From Bursaphelenchus xylophilus (Eukaryota > Nematoda > Chromadorea > Rhabditida > Aphelenchoididae), in contig CAJFCV020000005.1 of NCBI GenBank assembly GCA_904066235.2, positions 4,521,501 through 4,585,500 of the forward strand: 64,000 nucleotides of DNA, written 5' to 3'. The notes beneath the pieces were generated by a model. The model was not told where the DNA came from. It worked only from the letters and a program-made list of their open reading frames with translations, and made no database searches. The position numbers and the translations under genes were made by a program. How positions within the stretch are numbered: the first letter of the stretch is position 1; each line of letters opens with the position of its first letter. This document shows positions 45,640 through 58,167 of the stretch, piece after piece.

Positions 45640-48600
45640 TTATGATATGACGAATTCAGCCAAAAGAGGGAGATGATCTGACCCGCATTCTTGATTGGGC
45701 ATGGGGCCGACCAATTTGTCAATTTCACCGAGCGATGGGAGACGGAGTCTTTGGAATAATTGGATGCGATCTTCTTGCGGCGTGCCACCTGGACCTGCCT
45801 GAAAATAATCACAAATCATTAGTCCATCCTTCTTAAACCAAAATCAACATAACACCCCGAAAAAAAAAGAAAAAAATCAAAAAATATTGCATTGTAGAAT
45901 AAAAAAACCCCGAGGTAGTCTCATAAAATCGAGTATGAATCATCATGAAATGCCTTGAAACCATTCATTTAGATAATTCTACCAAAACCCACAAAGCCAA
46001 CCCCATACTTACCACCCCTTGATAGAAAATAAAGTCCGGGCACCCAAAATCTAAATGTCTGGTGGAAACCTCCGGCTGTCCCTTCTCAGTTCTGTGTTCA
46101 TACGCCGAGAGGAATTTCATTGGGTGGCTGTACGAAGTTTGTTCATTCACAAAACCTATAAGACCAAAAACGTATAAACTTTTACATTATCCATAAAACC
46201 CTAGATATCAAATCCTACCCTTTCTTTCTAGTCGTGTGCAATTATAAGTCAATCCAATCCTTGATGGTTTAACATCGACCACGTGATACTTTGATTCTTT
46301 CATACATTTATGGGGACTAAGAGCGAGGTGATAAGCCATCTTTTTCGACACTCTAAGAATGCCCTGTCTGACAAAGTCGTATAACAGCGACCGCGGGTCC
46401 ATATTGAAGTCTCCACAGACAATATTGCCGACAAACTTGGGGTCAGTGTGATTAGTATTCTCATGTATCCTGTTTAAGAGGATAATCAGTTGTCCTAACT
46501 TCAGATCTCCTCTCCTCATGTTGAATAATATGTGAGTGTTGATCACATTGAACCTCAGACCTGATTTCAGATGTTCAAAGCGGAGCAATTGACCTAAAAA
46601 CAAAATCAAATCAAAAATTTTGAAACCCACCAACATTATCCTTGTTGAATCCATCTACTTTATGATTGTAGAAGATGTGTTCATGATCCCCTTCAATCCT
46701 CTTTAATTCTTTCAGATTGTACGCGATCATACATCCATCAGGGTTTCCATTGCCCCTTGCCGTGTAAATATAACCAAATCCTCCTAAAAATACCAAAAAA
46801 ATTATCCTATTCAATCAAACGTTGTATTATACGGCCTAAAACAACTTACTTTCGCTGAAAAAAGAGCGGAAATGTGTCGTAACATATTTCTCTTCGACCT
46901 CTTGAATGCAATAGATGTCAGCGTAATTCTCTCTGAAGAATTTGCACAACTTCTTCCATCGAACAGACCATGGGAGACTGGATTCATCGCAGGATTTATA
47001 GAGATGTTCGCAGCGAAGACGAGTCGACTCACAGAGAACGTTGTAAGTGCAAACAGAGATTGGAACTCCATTAGGGGGCAGTGGATTGCTCTAAAAACAC
47101 AAACATCAAACAAAAATATCAAAAAACTTTTTAGGTATTAACCTCAAGTACAATATCTAAAATCATACCTTTTTAGCCGGAACCATGCACCTTCTAAGTT
47201 TCCCGCCCATTCCTTGTTTATTTCTATTGTCATCGGACACATTTTCTATCAAAACAACATCGTCTTCTTCCCTTTTGTTACCTAAATCAACATCCATGGC
47301 TTCTTCTTTGGGCTTCGGATCAACCTCCATAGGTTCCTGTGAACTAACTGGTTGATCGTTAGGGGCCTCAGCAAGCTGTTCCCTTAGAAATGCAGCTCGT
47401 TTCTTTTTTGCTTTCCTGCCGCTTGTTTTAGTGGTGGGCGCAGAAATATTAAATTGTTGTGTCTAAAAATACAAAAATCAGATAAAATAATCGGCAAAAA
47501 TAAAGAAAATTATCCAAACACTTACTACGACTGGTTCCACGGCACTTTTGCTGCTACTTTGGACTTGCGAAATCGCTGAAAATTGATAAAAAAATAAAAA
47601 ATTTCCGATTTCTCACATTCTTTATCAGTAATCACAACAACTTCTAGACCACAAAGATAGCACTAAATTTATTTAAATTTACCTTTGTGAGATGCTATCC
47701 TTGCACTTCTTCTGACTTTAGTTCCTACCTCTTCGCATTTATTGTGCCAAGGAGTTGTCTGAAGGATAATATAATATACTTGAATTCCATGTTCTAAACG
47801 TAAAAAAAACAAACAAATAGACCTACCAGGACCTTGGAAGCAGTATCACTGAGAAAGATCTGATTCGAATTCCCAGCCGATATTACACTTGCCTTTGGTG
47901 GACTCGGCAGGAATATAATATCGTCATCTAAACAGAATAACTAAAAAGCATAGACGGTACTACCTTTAGTTCCGCGCTTTTTCTTTTTATTAAACAGTAA
48001 TGGTTTCTCCAAATTCAGGCCCTTCTTCTTTCCAGCGGGCAATGTTGAAAAACGGACGTTCGAAAAAAAATTGGCGGCTTTTTCCCGCTCGGTTAAAGGA
48101 ACTTCAACTAAAATATGAAAGAATATCCTAAGACTGCAAGTAGGAACTAACCTAGCTCAACGTCGTTCGACTCCTCAGTGTCCGTATAATCATCCAAGAC
48201 AATCCTAAAACAAAGTCAAAAAATAGATAGGCGAATTGAAAGAATATTCCCGCAAGAGTCAACCCGCAAGGAAGTCAAAAGGCTCGGCTAGTACAAACAG
48301 TAATGTATGAATAGTAATGTTCGCGTTGGCAGCTAAAGGAGAGACTGACAGCCGTCTCCCCCATGATCAATTAGACCATGACACCCCAACGGGAGAACGG
48401 CTCCAATCATTGCATTCATATATTGAACACCCCCTTTAGCACCTGTGCGGATAGCTGCAGCAAATTTTAACCTCTAATTTGACTAAAATCGCATACGACT
48501 ATATTATCCATGCATTCAAACAAAGAATTCCGAAATGTTACCTAAATATGGAAGAAATCAATAAAACAAAACTAACGTCTCATTGACAGGTTTAAATGGC

Positions 48601-49059
48601 GGAGTGGTTTTATCCTTTCTTGGAGAAACCCCCAATTTGATGTTAGTTTTGGCCCGATCTTCTTCGGTTATAGGCTTCCGTATAACAACAATATCATTGA
48701 GACCGCCTGCCTCGTCGTCACCCAAATTACGCTGAAGTCCGGAGAAATCTAGATCGCCAAAGCCAGCAAAAGCGTCGTCAAAGTGTTTTTCGTTGAGAGT
48801 TGGTCTGAAATTTAGGTACAAAAATAAATTTATGTTATTTCACCGACAGAATCAAAATATTGTGAAATACTGATTGAAATCTATCTCACCCTTCAAACAA
48901 TAACAAAACAGAAATTAAAAAGAAATCAGCTTACTCTTCTGCTTCACGTGCCTCACCGGATTGATTGTCAATAAGAGAAAGTTTGCAGCGTTTCTTTGGA
49001 GGAGACCGTCCAGCAGGTACGTGCATATGTCTTCGAGCACCTGCTCGGTAGCCGTACAT
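45640..49059 (-). CDS. Angel-type EEP-domain phosphatase/nuclease, 13 exons
   Basis: Member of the CCR4/Angel branch of the exonuclease-endonuclease-phosphatase fold; relatives act on RNA 3' ends, including removal of 2',3'-cyclic phosphates. Exons: 49059-48935, 48804-48577, 48204-48152, 48107-47964, 47927-47827, 47758-47683, 47575-47526, 47462-47169, 47090-46850, 46783-46631, 46593-46219, 46155-46013, 45798-45640; 713 residues. The first 365 or so residues are low-complexity, basic and acidic. The catalytic domain then has VCTYNVLCE, the metal-binding Glu in YCIQEVEE, KDNVGQLL, VINTHILFNMRRGDLKLGQL, VCGDFNMDP and the final GSDHLPLLAEF with catalytic His. MRRGD and the GSDHLP end favour Angel over CCR4. 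An AAATTTAG acceptor lies 12 bp before the ATG. It diverges from the PPR-like gene with starts 215 bp apart. Confidence 0.9.
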
Positions 49060-49273
49060 TCTACCACACTTCTAAATTTATTTCTTGACAAAATGAGATA
49101 ACGTACGTTAACGTAGTAAAAAATTTATTCGCACAGCCTTGTGCCCTCCGTCCTGCAACGAAAAATTGCTCTGGCATTTTGTAGCAATAAAAAAATTCTA
49201 ATTGTAAAAAAATCTCGAAATTTTGGAAAATGGTGTAAAAGGCAGTTTTCCTGTAGGTATTTTTTTGGTAAAG
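49060..49273. promoter_or_regulatory. compact divergent promoter
   Basis: 214 bp separate the start codons of the Angel gene (-) and the PPR-like gene (+). It must contain both 5' leaders and promoters. It is AT-rich with no TATA box I could name. Confidence 0.5.
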
Positions 49274-52200
49274 ATGGAATTGCATAGAACTTGCCGGCTT
49301 CTTAGATCTCTCAGGATATTCAGGTCTTATGGGTAAGTTAAAATCATGTTTTCTTTTATTTTCTAATGTTTAGAAGTTCAGTAGTGAATGTTGGTGCGCC
49401 AAGGCGATCTCGACTGGCTGTTGAACAAAAGAAAAAACAGACTACAGGGCCAGAAGCGTTTTTGCAACGATTTTTGGAGACCTACCCCGATTTGTCCGAC
49501 ATGGATAAGAAAATTATGACGACAAACTTCTTTGTGAACAAAAGACAAAGTGAACGCATGGTTAGTTGGCATGAAGATCCATCTATTTGATATGTGTTTT
49601 AGTTAACAAAGAGATTATCACCTCGTGGGGCTCAAAAATACTTTGAAAATGAAGCGAACATCAGTTATTGCGTTTATTCCGATCAATTCTTGGCCTTCAT
49701 TTTGTTGCCAATCGAGGAGGGGAAGGGTAAGTGTTGTCTTCACTTGTTTATTTGCTTTTAGATTACTTTATAAAGTCGCTGAAGAAGAGTCCAGCCGAAT
49801 TTATCCCACATTATTTCAATTTCTGCGGAAATTTGATGAGAGGAATTGATAAAGCCGGTCGAAGAATGCTGATTCAAAGACTCTACAAAGCAGTCGAAAG
49901 CAATGGTGATTTTTTAAAATTTATTCAATGTTTTATATTATTTTAGGTATAAAATTTGATATAAAGATGATAAATTCTTGGCTGAAGGCGAGGCTGGAGA
50001 ACGACGATCATTTTGAGCCCTGGGAGATGTTGCGGTTAGCCGAGAATGATATGAAATTGGAGGTGGATCAAGACTTTTTCGATTGTTTGGTCTGGCAAAT
50101 TGCGAAATCTGGAGAAATTCATATGTTTGAGTGAGTATAACGTTATTTTTGGCCATTAAATGCTTTACTTTTAGTTCATTACATCTTGAAATGTCCAAAA
50201 GGGGGTTTGGCCCATCAATTGAGACAAAACTGGCCGAGATTTTCGCCTCGGAATGTTGCGGAGTGACCCTAAAGTCAGATGGCCTTTTGAATAAATTCCA
50301 AATTCAACACCCCGAAATGAGACATCAAGCCATGGCAGTTGCTTGTGAGGGTGCCACATGCCGTCGGGATTACGATCGTCTCAGGGTATTGTTGCGGAAG
50401 AGTGTGGAAATGGCCAAAGACGGAAAGGTTTACGATCTCTCGCTACCTCAACAAAAAATCTTCGACGTGGTCTTCAGTTTGGCCGAGAATTCGGTGGACG
50501 GAATGGGGAAAGAATGTTCGACCCTTGTCCAACAGGTGGGTTATATTGATTGAACCGATTTTATAAATATTTTTGTTTTATGACCTTATTTTAGGTCCTA
50601 TCCCATACCCGCCGAGAACATGGATTTCATCAACGATTGGCCGCCGAAGCCGAATCCCACCTGGACAATGGCTTCTTTTTCACAGCGATTGCGTTGCTAG
50701 GCCAGAGTCGGCGGTCTGTGGCCACGAAACAATTCAAATATCCCAATTTTGTCGACTTTTTCCAAAGACTTTCCGCCGATTTCCTCCACAAACTGGCTGA
50801 TAAAATGATTGAAAAAAGGCTGGAAGAGGATGTAATAATCGATATATCCAATCGAGTCCTCTCTCTTTTGGGCCCAGAGACTGATTTCTACACAGTTTTG
50901 ATGACAAAATTGATCCAGAAGTCGGAGATCACCTGGTTTTATCGATTTGAATTGTTCAAAAGAGTGGTGGACATTGTGGATTCGGAGAGAGAAAGGCCTC
51001 ATTTGATGATGCCATTTGTCGCTAGGTGAGGATTAGCCCTTTCCGGACGAGTCGGCACCTCCATGCAGAAATGAAAGAGGGTACCCTACTGAGTAACGGC
51101 ATAATAGTGGTTCAGCCCATCGAAGCGTTATTTGGGACTTATGACAAAAAATGTCCTAAAAAGTACCCCCAGTTGACATAACCCTTATAAAATTTTGCTA
51201 ACGACCTGTAAATTAGAAACTACCTTAAGTTAAAGTCTAAGACTCCTAGTACTGTTACATCCAAGAACTGTCCAAATCGGACCACTACAGGATTAGTTAT
51301 CGACTTTTGGAAATTGAATTTTAAATTTCGACCAATTTTTGGCCCAAAATTGAGTATATCTTCCGCCAGAATCAACCATTTCGGTCCAAATGTGGTTTTT
51401 CTGAATCTAGAGTGACGCTAGCTTCTTCCTAGAATGTTTACAGAAAAAACCTATAGAGCACTTTTCTGTAAAAAGCGAAAAAGTTGAAAACGTAAAGGTT
51501 TCACCGTATAAAATGTCGCCGCAAGCCGCAAAGGGTCGGGCGCAGCTCGAAATGCTAAAATAATATTTTTTCTTCGAAAAATATTATTTTAGTGTCGACA
51601 AGCTGAATTCAGATGAAATACAGACAGACAGAGCATGCAAACATTAACTCAATGTCATTTTAATATTTTTAATGCGTTTTCAGGCAATTTCATTGGATTT
51701 TGCTTTAGTTTCACACTAAAATAGTATTTCTCAAAAAAATATATATTATTTTCGCCTTTCGAGCTGCGCCCGGCCCTTCTCGGCTTGCGGCGACATTTTA
51801 TACGGTGAAACCTTTACGCCTTCAACCTTTTCGCTTTTTACAGAAACGTGCCCTATAGGTTTTTTCTGGAAACATTCTGGGAAGAAGCTAGCGTCACTCT
51901 AGATTCAGAAAAACCACATTTAGACTGAAATGGTTGATTCCGGCGGAAGATATACTCAATTTTGGGCCAAAAATTGATCGAAATTTAAAATTCAATTTCC
52001 AAAAGTCGATAACTAATCCTGTAATGGTCCGATTTGGACAGTTCTTGGATGTAACAGTAGTAGGAGTCTTAGACTTTAACTTAGGGGTGGTTTCTAATTT
52101 ACAGGTCGTTAGCAAAATTTTATAAGGGTTATGTCAACTGGGGGTACTTTTTAGGACATTTTTTGTCATAAGTCCCAAATAACGCTTCGATGGGCTGAAC

Positions 52201-54748
52201 CACTATTATGCCGTTACTCAGTAGGGTACCCTCTTTCATTTCTGCATGGAGGTGCCGACTCGTCCGGAAAGGGTTAGAGAACTTTAGGAGTGGAACTTGA
52301 ATTTCCATTGCTTTTAATTGTTGAATTGTTGATGACATCGTTTTCAGCGCAACCAGCGTGTTTGAAAAGCTCTCGATCATCTACCGAATGAAATTAATGG
52401 GCTATAACAACTTGTTCGAGGTGGATAACGACTTTTTGGTCAGACATATTGTCATCCCAGACCTCAGTAAGAAATTAATTGCCATTTTAGGAAGTCAAAA
52501 TGAGTTTGAAGATGACATATGACCTTATTTTAGAGTACAAAGTCTACTCGGATCTGTCCGCCACAGATAAAACGCGGCTGAATTATATGTACACGTCGCT
52601 AAAATCCTTTGGAATAACTGATCGAGAGATCCTAAAATTGGCAAAAGTGGCCAAGCGAGTGTCCAGAAGCGAACCAATTTTTGTCTCGCCGATGAATTTG
52701 ACAAGGTAGGCGGTCAGTGTCATGGATAATATTTTGTTTGTTTTAATCTCATGGTTAATATATTTCTAGCTGGATAGAAGAGAAAGAACAGAATTTACCG
52801 GTCGATGATGCTGCAGATTTCATCCCATCACCTGAAATGACAACCGATCAACTGAAACATTTGATAGATGAGGAGAATGTGGAGAAATTACACCTGGCCC
52901 TGGTCAGAAATGGAGGGTTCCCGGAGAATACGGACTTCTCCCAGGTCACGGAACCCTTGCTAGTACTGTATTTGGAACAGGCCAACTTTGGATACGTCCA
53001 GAAATTACTTCAAATGCTGTTAGTTCTAGAATAGTATTGAATTTTGAGTTGAATTCGATTTTTTTATATTTTTATTTAGAAGCCAGGCAGCAGAGCCAGA
53101 TTCCCACTCAGAAGTCGAGAATTCGCCCAAAAACCCCCATAATTTTGTTGAAAATTATCATCTTTTACACATTCTACACCGAAAATTGACCGAGTTGGGG
53201 GTGAATAACGATCTGGAGGTGCTGATTGAGTACGTTTATGAACTCAGAAGGATGTTCCCATATGGTGAGTGGTTTGACGATTGAATTTTTGGTTGTTTGG
53301 AGATCCATTGATCTTATTTTAGCCACCGCCGACTCCTCCACCGCCTTTCAAACAGTTGGCGCATACAGGAATTTATTCAAGGCCTTGATGCAGGAAAAGA
53401 CCCTGACAAAAGATGTTTTGGATAAGATTACTGACTTCCTGGATGTGCTGGTCAGGCTGAATTATATTAATTTACACACAAACGAAACAATCAGCCCCTA
53501 TATTATGAGAAGAGTCATCAGGATGTAAGGATTACGCATTTTTTTTGGAAAGCCTAGCATTTGAGGTCATATTGTAGTTGACTTGATGTAACTTCAATAT
53601 AATTTGTCTTAGGGTATGGCTGATATTGTTCTAAATGCTTTTGTTTTTCAGTTTGGGCTGGAACACCGCCGTGGATACGTGGCTGAAGCTCCAGCAGACC
53701 TTCCATTTATCCAACGGGATGCTGGAACTCCTCAAAGAAGTCCTCTCCAAGAACCCCGTTGACTCGCATCGCAAGAATTTCGTCTTACAAAGAGCCAAAA
53801 CATATCTTTCGGAGTCCAGAATCAACGCGTTCTTGGCCATTGCGTATGTCCAGATCCAGAAATATGAAGAGGCCGAAAATGTCCTCAGGCAAAACAAAGT
53901 CAGGCCAATGGATCTGGCCCAGCTTTTTAGACTGAATAATTCGCTTCAAACTGCGACTCTAGGGCAGGATGCAGACACTACATACGAATTCCTGAAGATT
54001 TGTTTGAATTCTACGGAACTGGGGAAGGACAAAGATGCCCTGAGGGTATGCCATGCGGATTGGATCAAAGTGTGCGGTAAGAAGGGGTTTAGGACGAAAT
54101 TTGAAGTGGATTAGAGCAGTGAAAGAGACCTTAAATAGAAGAGAGCTCAGTTTGGAATAGATTTGAATTATTATTGGGGCAGTTTTAGCGATCAAACATC
54201 AACAATTATTTTGATTTACCGATTTTTTATTATTTGCTTTTTTTTCGGAAGCGACCAAACACAAAAAGAAGAAGGGAGTAGACAAATATTCCACTGAGTG
54301 GACCTACATTTTATTATTTATAGTAACAATCGGAGAAAGTTTTAAAATAATTGAAAAAAATAAAGTGTTTAGAAGAGATATGTCATGGATAATGTAATTT
54401 TGGATCTGTTTCAGAACGAAATAACCTCGGAGTCCACGCCATTCGAATCAAAGAATTGTTGGACCATTATAATGTGGAACTGGACAGAGAATATCTGAAT
54501 AGAGTCCAGGCATTGGCGGAGGAACATAATCGACTGGTCGAGTAAGTCGAAAAAATTAATAAATTATTGTTTTGGTCTATTTAACCTTTTTCAATTGCAG
54601 TAAATGGATTCTGAATCCCCAAACGAACGTGCTGAACAGCTCTCTTTTGACCGGATCCGAGGTTTTGAAACAAATTAATGAGTTCAAACAGAAGAGTAAT
54701 ATAAATGATGGCATGGAGCAGCTCAAAATGACGTCAGTTGTGACATGA
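49274..54748 (+). CDS. long helical-repeat (PPR-like) mitochondrial protein, LRPPRC-type candidate
   Basis: Fifteen exons in phase: 49274-49332, 49374-49560, 49603-49726, 49762-49905, 49947-50130, 50175-50535, 50595-51025, 52348-52466, 52534-52705, 52770-53018, 53080-53264, 53323-53524, 53652-54076, 54415-54541, 54601-54748; 685 residues. The N-terminus (MELHRTCRLLRSLRIFRSYG) is basic and hydroxylated without acids, a probable mitochondrial presequence. The body is alpha-helical with degenerate repeats of about 35 residues such as DFFDCLVWQIAKSGEIHMF followed by LHLEMSKRGFGPS, which resemble PPR units that bind RNA. That makes an LRPPRC/MMA-1-type role in mitochondrial mRNA maintenance plausible, but I cannot confirm it without a search. 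Intron 51026-52347 carries a 1.24 kb foldback element. AATAAA lies at 54842-54847. Confidence 0.72.
51037..52273. mobile_element. 1.24 kb foldback element in a PPR-gene intron (TTAG flanks)
   Basis: Begins CCCTTTCCGGACGAGTCGGC and ends with the reverse complement, with TTAG on both sides (51033-51036 and 52274-52277). The arms are about 540 bp each, nearly perfect, with about 150 bp between them; a small inner palindrome around ATAATATTTT lies near 51560-51590. No coding frame of its own. The CCC terminus with a TTAG duplication recalls piggyBac (TTAA), but the superfamily is unresolved. Confidence 0.8.
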
Positions 54749-57718
54749 TGGCCAAAAAAGGCAAAGTTAGGATTTTATAGAGGTCTGGAATGGTTTTAGA
54801 AAATTTTTGTTGCGTGTATATTGTTGTTGTTATTTTGTTACAATAAATATTTAAGAAAATTACTTTGGAATATATATTTTTTATATTTATCACAAAAAAT
54901 TGGGGAACAATACAAAGTGAATACCATTTTTATTTACTTGAATTTCGAACCCCCTCAAGAAGCCCTATAACCCGAGAAATACGGTACTTTCCTTTAGCGG
55001 AATACCGTATCTTTGAACGTCATCCGAAGCCAGAATTTTGGGGATTTCTGAAAATTTGGGAAAACGTCATTATGTAGTCAGCATTCGAAAAGGGGAAGTG
55101 GATATCCATTATTCTGGGTCGAGCCGGGATTAAAACTTTTTAATTCCGACAAAAAACAAAACGTTTTGGAGAGTTGAATGGACGGGAATGGCAGGAAGAG
55201 AGCAAGTGCAATTTTCGAAACAATTTTTCCATTTTTTGGAGGAAAAATTAGCTGGGTATGTCAACAAAAAAATGCTGTGGGGCATGGAAAATTTGATTTT
55301 TTAGCCAAGTACACTAAACAATATAACAAACCGTCCAAAATCTCGCTCAAAACAGCTTCAGTCCTTCGCAATCTTCGTTCGATGTCTTCTGCAATATATA
55401 TCCAATAATATTACCACCAAACATTCAATATATTGTCTGCTAAAGGTCGTCTTCTGTTCAAATTTCCCTTTCTTCTCCATTTTTAGGCCCAAAAATGATT
55501 CATTTGTGGGAGAAAAGGGGGAGAATATTCAAATTATTCCATTCCATGGCCATAAAAATTGCCAAATGGGGGTTTCAAGGGAGTTTTGGAGGCTAATTAG
55601 GGAATTGTTGTAAGCGGAGGGAGGCTTAATTTCGACGACCTCCCTTTCAATAGGCAAGTCTCGAGTGCCTTGGACGTAGGATTACGTAATTATGACGATT
55701 TTTAAAAGTTTTTTAAAAATATAAATTCGTCACTTTCCCTGTACCCAAGAAGAGGGTGAATTGGTTGGCAAAGGAGTTGTAGTTGACGCCAAATCCATAA
55801 ATATTATAGCTAGCCAAAAGAATGGGAGTGCTGAATAAGGGTTGGCAAGTCAGCTAAATCATATGGAAACTAGCGTATTTAAAAAAATCAAAAATTAAAA
55901 TTTTTGTTTTTTTTTCTCTAAAGGTCATCTCCTTCTAAGACCCTCATTTCTCATAATTTATCTCTCCAATTTATTCAAATTTATGCCACTTTTATCTGGC
56001 CCCGCTATCTCTCCCTTCCAGGACCATCTGTTACCACATCTTCCCCTCTCTCCAGAGTCCAAAAGTATTGGGAAAACATTGCGGGGAAAGCAGTAAGTGG
56101 TAATTAATGCGCCTCTTTTTTGGTCACTGTTTATACAGAACAAGGGATCAGTTATTGTATAGGGTTATTGGTCGGTGTTGTTACAGGGCTGTGCTATCTT
56201 GGGAGAATATTTGTTTTGGTTTGGGTTACTGTAAAAAAATTTTTGGATTTTTTATTTCCAAAAATTGCCGGCAAAATTGGAAAAATAATTTTGAGGTTAC
56301 TGTAACATTTTTTCGGATTTTTTCATCAACTTTTTGTCAAAAAAAATGCGTCGGGTTACTGTAACAAAATTCATAATTTTTCCCCCAAAAAAGCGAAGAA
56401 TTAAAATTTTTTGGCCGGGATTGAACAATTTTAAATTTATTTTTGATTTACGCCCTGCAAATTCTCTTTTTATTGGATTATTTAACGGATTTTTTGTTGA
56501 TCCGAACCTCCGATCGCTCATTTCCCTCACTTCTCTTGGCCGACATTCGAAAGCGATAAAATTTGGGGAGGAAAAAAAGCGAAAATGGCCGGTGAACTCG
56601 GCCATTTGACACTCCATCTTCAAAGTAATCCCGATTTAAACTCAAAAAGAAAATTTTTTTGACATTTTAATTAATGTGCCTGCTTTTTCTTGCAAATTAC
56701 TTTGTTTTTGGATATTAATTTGATTATTCGCCCGCCCTTTTCCTTGGGCCGTTTTTAATCCAATCTAAAACGTCCCTCGGCTAGGAAATTAGGGCTTGTT
56801 TCGAGCGAAGAAACTTGGAAATAATGTTTGGCTTGGGAATTCGCGATATTACACATGGCAACTTTGTGCTCTAAGGCTGTTTCAAGCAGCTTTTTGTATT
56901 ATTTTAGAGCACTTAGAGCTCTAAAAATTATAAATTCTCTAATTTCGTAATATTTCCGAAGAAGATTTTAGTTAATATCGCTTTGAAAGACCGCCTGTTT
57001 TCTCATTTTAATAGAAAAACTAAAATTTTTGATGATTTTTACCATAAATTTAACCAAAATCTTAATTTTTAGCCCAATGTCTAAAATAATGTCGCTTTAT
57101 CTCCCTCAAAATCGTATATCATAATCCCTGGCCCCTCCTCATCCATCATTCTCTCTCCATTTTGCCCTTTACATCGCCACTTTTGATGGATTTTTTGAAA
57201 CTTTGGACAACTGTTGTCCCCTTAGGGCCCAAATGGACCCAGAAAAGCGATATTTGCACATCTTTATCCACATTATGTCATTCCAAAGAGCAAAATCCTC
57301 AAAATTAGGCCGATTTGGATTCCGAAATCGAATATTCCGCCACCTTCTGATATCCGATCCCGGCCGTACGTGTGTTTTACATTAATTCTGGCTTCCGTTC
57401 GTGCATATCATGCGGGGAAATTCAATCTTTCCGGGCACGATATTTGCATATTTGAGAGGTCTGGGCCTCGGCCAAAAAAGGAAGCATCAAATCGTCAGAA
57501 AATGGAGTCGTTGGCGACCTTATTTTAGCCATCAAACCCATATTTTACGCCATTTTTTTATTTTTTAAATTTTTTTGTTGACATTTTTTTTAAAGTTGAA
57601 ATCAAGTTTAGTGTCCCAAATTGAATATTCTGTAATCCAATTTCTCTCTTTTCTCATTTTCATACGTCTTTTTCAACGTTCCGACATTATTTTAGTCATC
57701 AAATAATGTTTTTTCTCA
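54749..57718. other. gene-free region
   Basis: 3' flank of the PPR-like gene, then AT-rich sequence with GC-richer patches at about 55490-55660, 55960-56100 and 56740-56830. GGTTACTGTAA motifs occur at about 56224, 56294 and 56355. GACCTTATTTTAG at 57516-57528 copies an intron 3' end found in nearby genes. No gene supported. Confidence 0.45.
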
Positions 57719-58167
57719 CAGGGGAAGTACTCCAAGTGCGACGCTCAGATTTTGATGAAACTTGGCACAAATTTAGAACAATTTTTTCTAAGATATATGC
57801 GAGAATCCTAGCTCGTGCTGTGCAGAAACAACCGAGATTTTTAGGTCGAAAGTCGGCCCAAATTTAGGACTTTTTACCGAATTTCGGCGCGAAAAGTTTC
57901 CTGTCTATTTCTACCGTAAAGGATAATATTTCTACAAAAAATCAAATTTTTCCGCACGAAACTGCCAAAGTTATGGCCAAAAAGCGATTTTCTCTCTGAC
58001 CGCTCTCCACGTTTTGCGTGCTCTCTCGGCGGCAAAAATCGTTCGATATCTCGGCGGCGCCCGCAAAGCGCGAGCTAAAACTTTCAGAAATTGATATTTA
58101 GTCAACACCCGACGTGTGTGCAAAATTTAAAGAAAATCTGGGCGTCGCACTTGGGGTACTTTCCCTG
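57719..58167 (+). mobile_element. 449 bp MITE, copy 3 of 3 (TCA duplication)
   Basis: Same length and orientation as copy 2, with ends CAGGGGAAGTACTCCAAGTG and near reverse complement, flanked by TCA (57716-57718 and 58168-58170). The internal sequence is conserved across the full length, with scattered substitutions. Confidence 0.85.
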
